From: an uncultured Chitinophagaceae bacterium
Lineage (GTDB): Bacteria; Bacteroidota; Bacteroidia; Chitinophagales; Chitinophagaceae
Reading direction: 5' to 3'
NCBI GenBank assembly: GCA_946885335.1
Contig: CAMPGG010000019.1
Coordinates: 1 to 22,117, forward strand
Length of the DNA: 22,117 bases
Shown here: positions 21,620 through 22,117 of the stretch, piece by piece
How the letters are laid out: each line of letters starts with the position of its first letter
How positions within the stretch are numbered: position 1 is the stretch's first letter
Made by a program: the position numbers and the translations under genes
The notes under the pieces: model-generated
What the model was told of the DNA's origin: nothing
Databases searched by the model: none
Seen by the model: the letters and a program-made list of their open reading frames with translations, nothing else

Positions 21620-22117
21620 TTATTTTAAATGCTCATTGTAAATTTTATTATAAGCATCATAACTTAAGACCCAGCGTTTAACGGGTTGTTCAAAATTTAT
21701 GGAGCCAGGAACGGTTACATATTCTTTCTCAAATATAAATCCCAGTTTTTCTAAAGTTTTATGTGGTGCAGGATTGAATGCATAAGGTTCGCAGATCAAT
21801 TGCTTCAATTGTAAATTTTTAAAGAAATAAGGAATGGTCATCCTGAGCAGGGATAATCCCAGGCCTTTTTTCCTGCTGTCTGAATGCCATAAATGTAAAT
21901 GCATATTAGCTTCTTTCCCAAATTGACTTGGATTTGTATTACAATGCCCGACAGCCTTACCGTCCGATTCCCAAATAATGCAATAGGCATTTTTTTGTTC
22001 GTAAGGTAATTGCAATTGGGTGAGCAGCATATTTGTAAACTGTTCTTTAGTGAATAGTTTTTTTACATCAACACCCATGCTTTCTAAATAAACAGGATCG
22101 GAACCTAACCAGTATTG
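21620..22117 (-). CDS. GNAT-family acetyltransferase (partial, right edge)
   Basis: The visible frame ends with a stop at 21620-21622 and reads open to the right edge. An ATG at 22078 exists, but the 13 codons before it (QYWLGSDPVYLES) are also open and look coding, so the true start probably lies outside the window. The GNAT fold is shown by NAYCIIWESDGKAVGHCNTN (strands 2-3), an acetyl-CoA-loop-like segment SRKKGLGLSLLRMTIPYFF, and NPAPHKTLEKLGFIFEKEY near the end. It transfers an acyl group from acyl-CoA to an unidentified acceptor. The MFS gene begins 94 bases beyond its stop on the same strand, with a Crp-type palindrome between them. No link to sulfur chemistry is evident. Confidence 0.75.
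   Translation of the reverse strand, partial: QYWLGSDPVYLESMGVDVKKLFTKEQFTNMLLTQLQLPYEQKNAYCIIWESDGKAVGHCNTNPSQFGKEANMHLHLWHSDSRKKGLGLSLLRMTIPYFFKNLQLKQLICEPYAFNPAPHKTLEKLGFIFEKEYVTVPGSINFEQPVKRWVLSYDAYNKIYNEHLK

Overview
The window looks like chromosomal DNA of a Bacteroidota member, probably a Chitinophagaceae-like bacterium. This is inferred from the AT-rich composition, promoter boxes of the TAnnTTTG type instead of sigma-70 boxes, secreted proteins whose signal peptides end in Ala-Gln, and characteristic families: a propeller/Y_Y_Y sensor kinase, an outer-membrane beta-barrel TonB receptor with a carboxypeptidase-like N-terminal domain, and DUF6132. No tRNA, rRNA, CRISPR array, insertion sequence or phage gene was recognised.

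Left part (1-10.9 kb) is an envelope and signalling region on the + strand. It holds a possible gene end with a terminator, a large sensor histidine kinase and its NarL/LuxR-type response regulator, a small secreted protein, an OmpA-domain protein, a secreted TPR protein, a small putative lipoprotein and a TonB-type outer-membrane protein. Strong hairpin terminators follow the response regulator, the TPR gene and the TonB gene. An imperfect CACAT-N4-ATGTG palindrome precedes both the kinase and the regulator gene.

Right part (10.9-22.1 kb) reads as a sulfur (thiosulfate / sulfane sulfur) module under one regulator. It starts with a Crp/Fnr-family regulator and a TauE/SafE exporter. Next comes a cluster of two single-domain rhodaneses, two tiny Cys-containing membrane proteins (DUF2892-like and DUF6132-like) and a persulfide-dioxygenase-like metallo-beta-lactamase fused to two rhodanese domains. 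A secreted rhodanese-thioredoxin fusion follows, then a TsdA-like dihaem thiosulfate dehydrogenase next to a Tat-exported SoxB-like metallophosphoesterase, and a TlpA-like thioredoxin. On the minus strand lie a thioredoxin, an MFS transporter and a GNAT acetyltransferase that runs off the right edge.

The most striking observation is a set of six 16-bp palindromes of the form nGTGA-N6-TCACn. They occur only in intergenic DNA between 12.5 and 21.6 kb and precede the rhodanese cluster (two copies), tsdA, the thioredoxin gene and the MFS gene; one more sits in the thioredoxin-MFS gap. The recognition helix of the local Crp-family regulator carries the Arg-Glu-x3-Arg pattern that E. coli CRP uses to read GTGA. 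In at least three cases a TAnnTTTG-like box starts exactly 29.5 bp from the palindrome centre, the geometry of a class II activator. The simplest reading is a Crp-family sulfur regulon that oxidises thiosulfate and persulfide. A SoxB-like protein is present without any SoxYZ, SoxXA or SoxCD in the window, and exported rhodanese/thioredoxin proteins may take the sulfur-carrier or reductant role.
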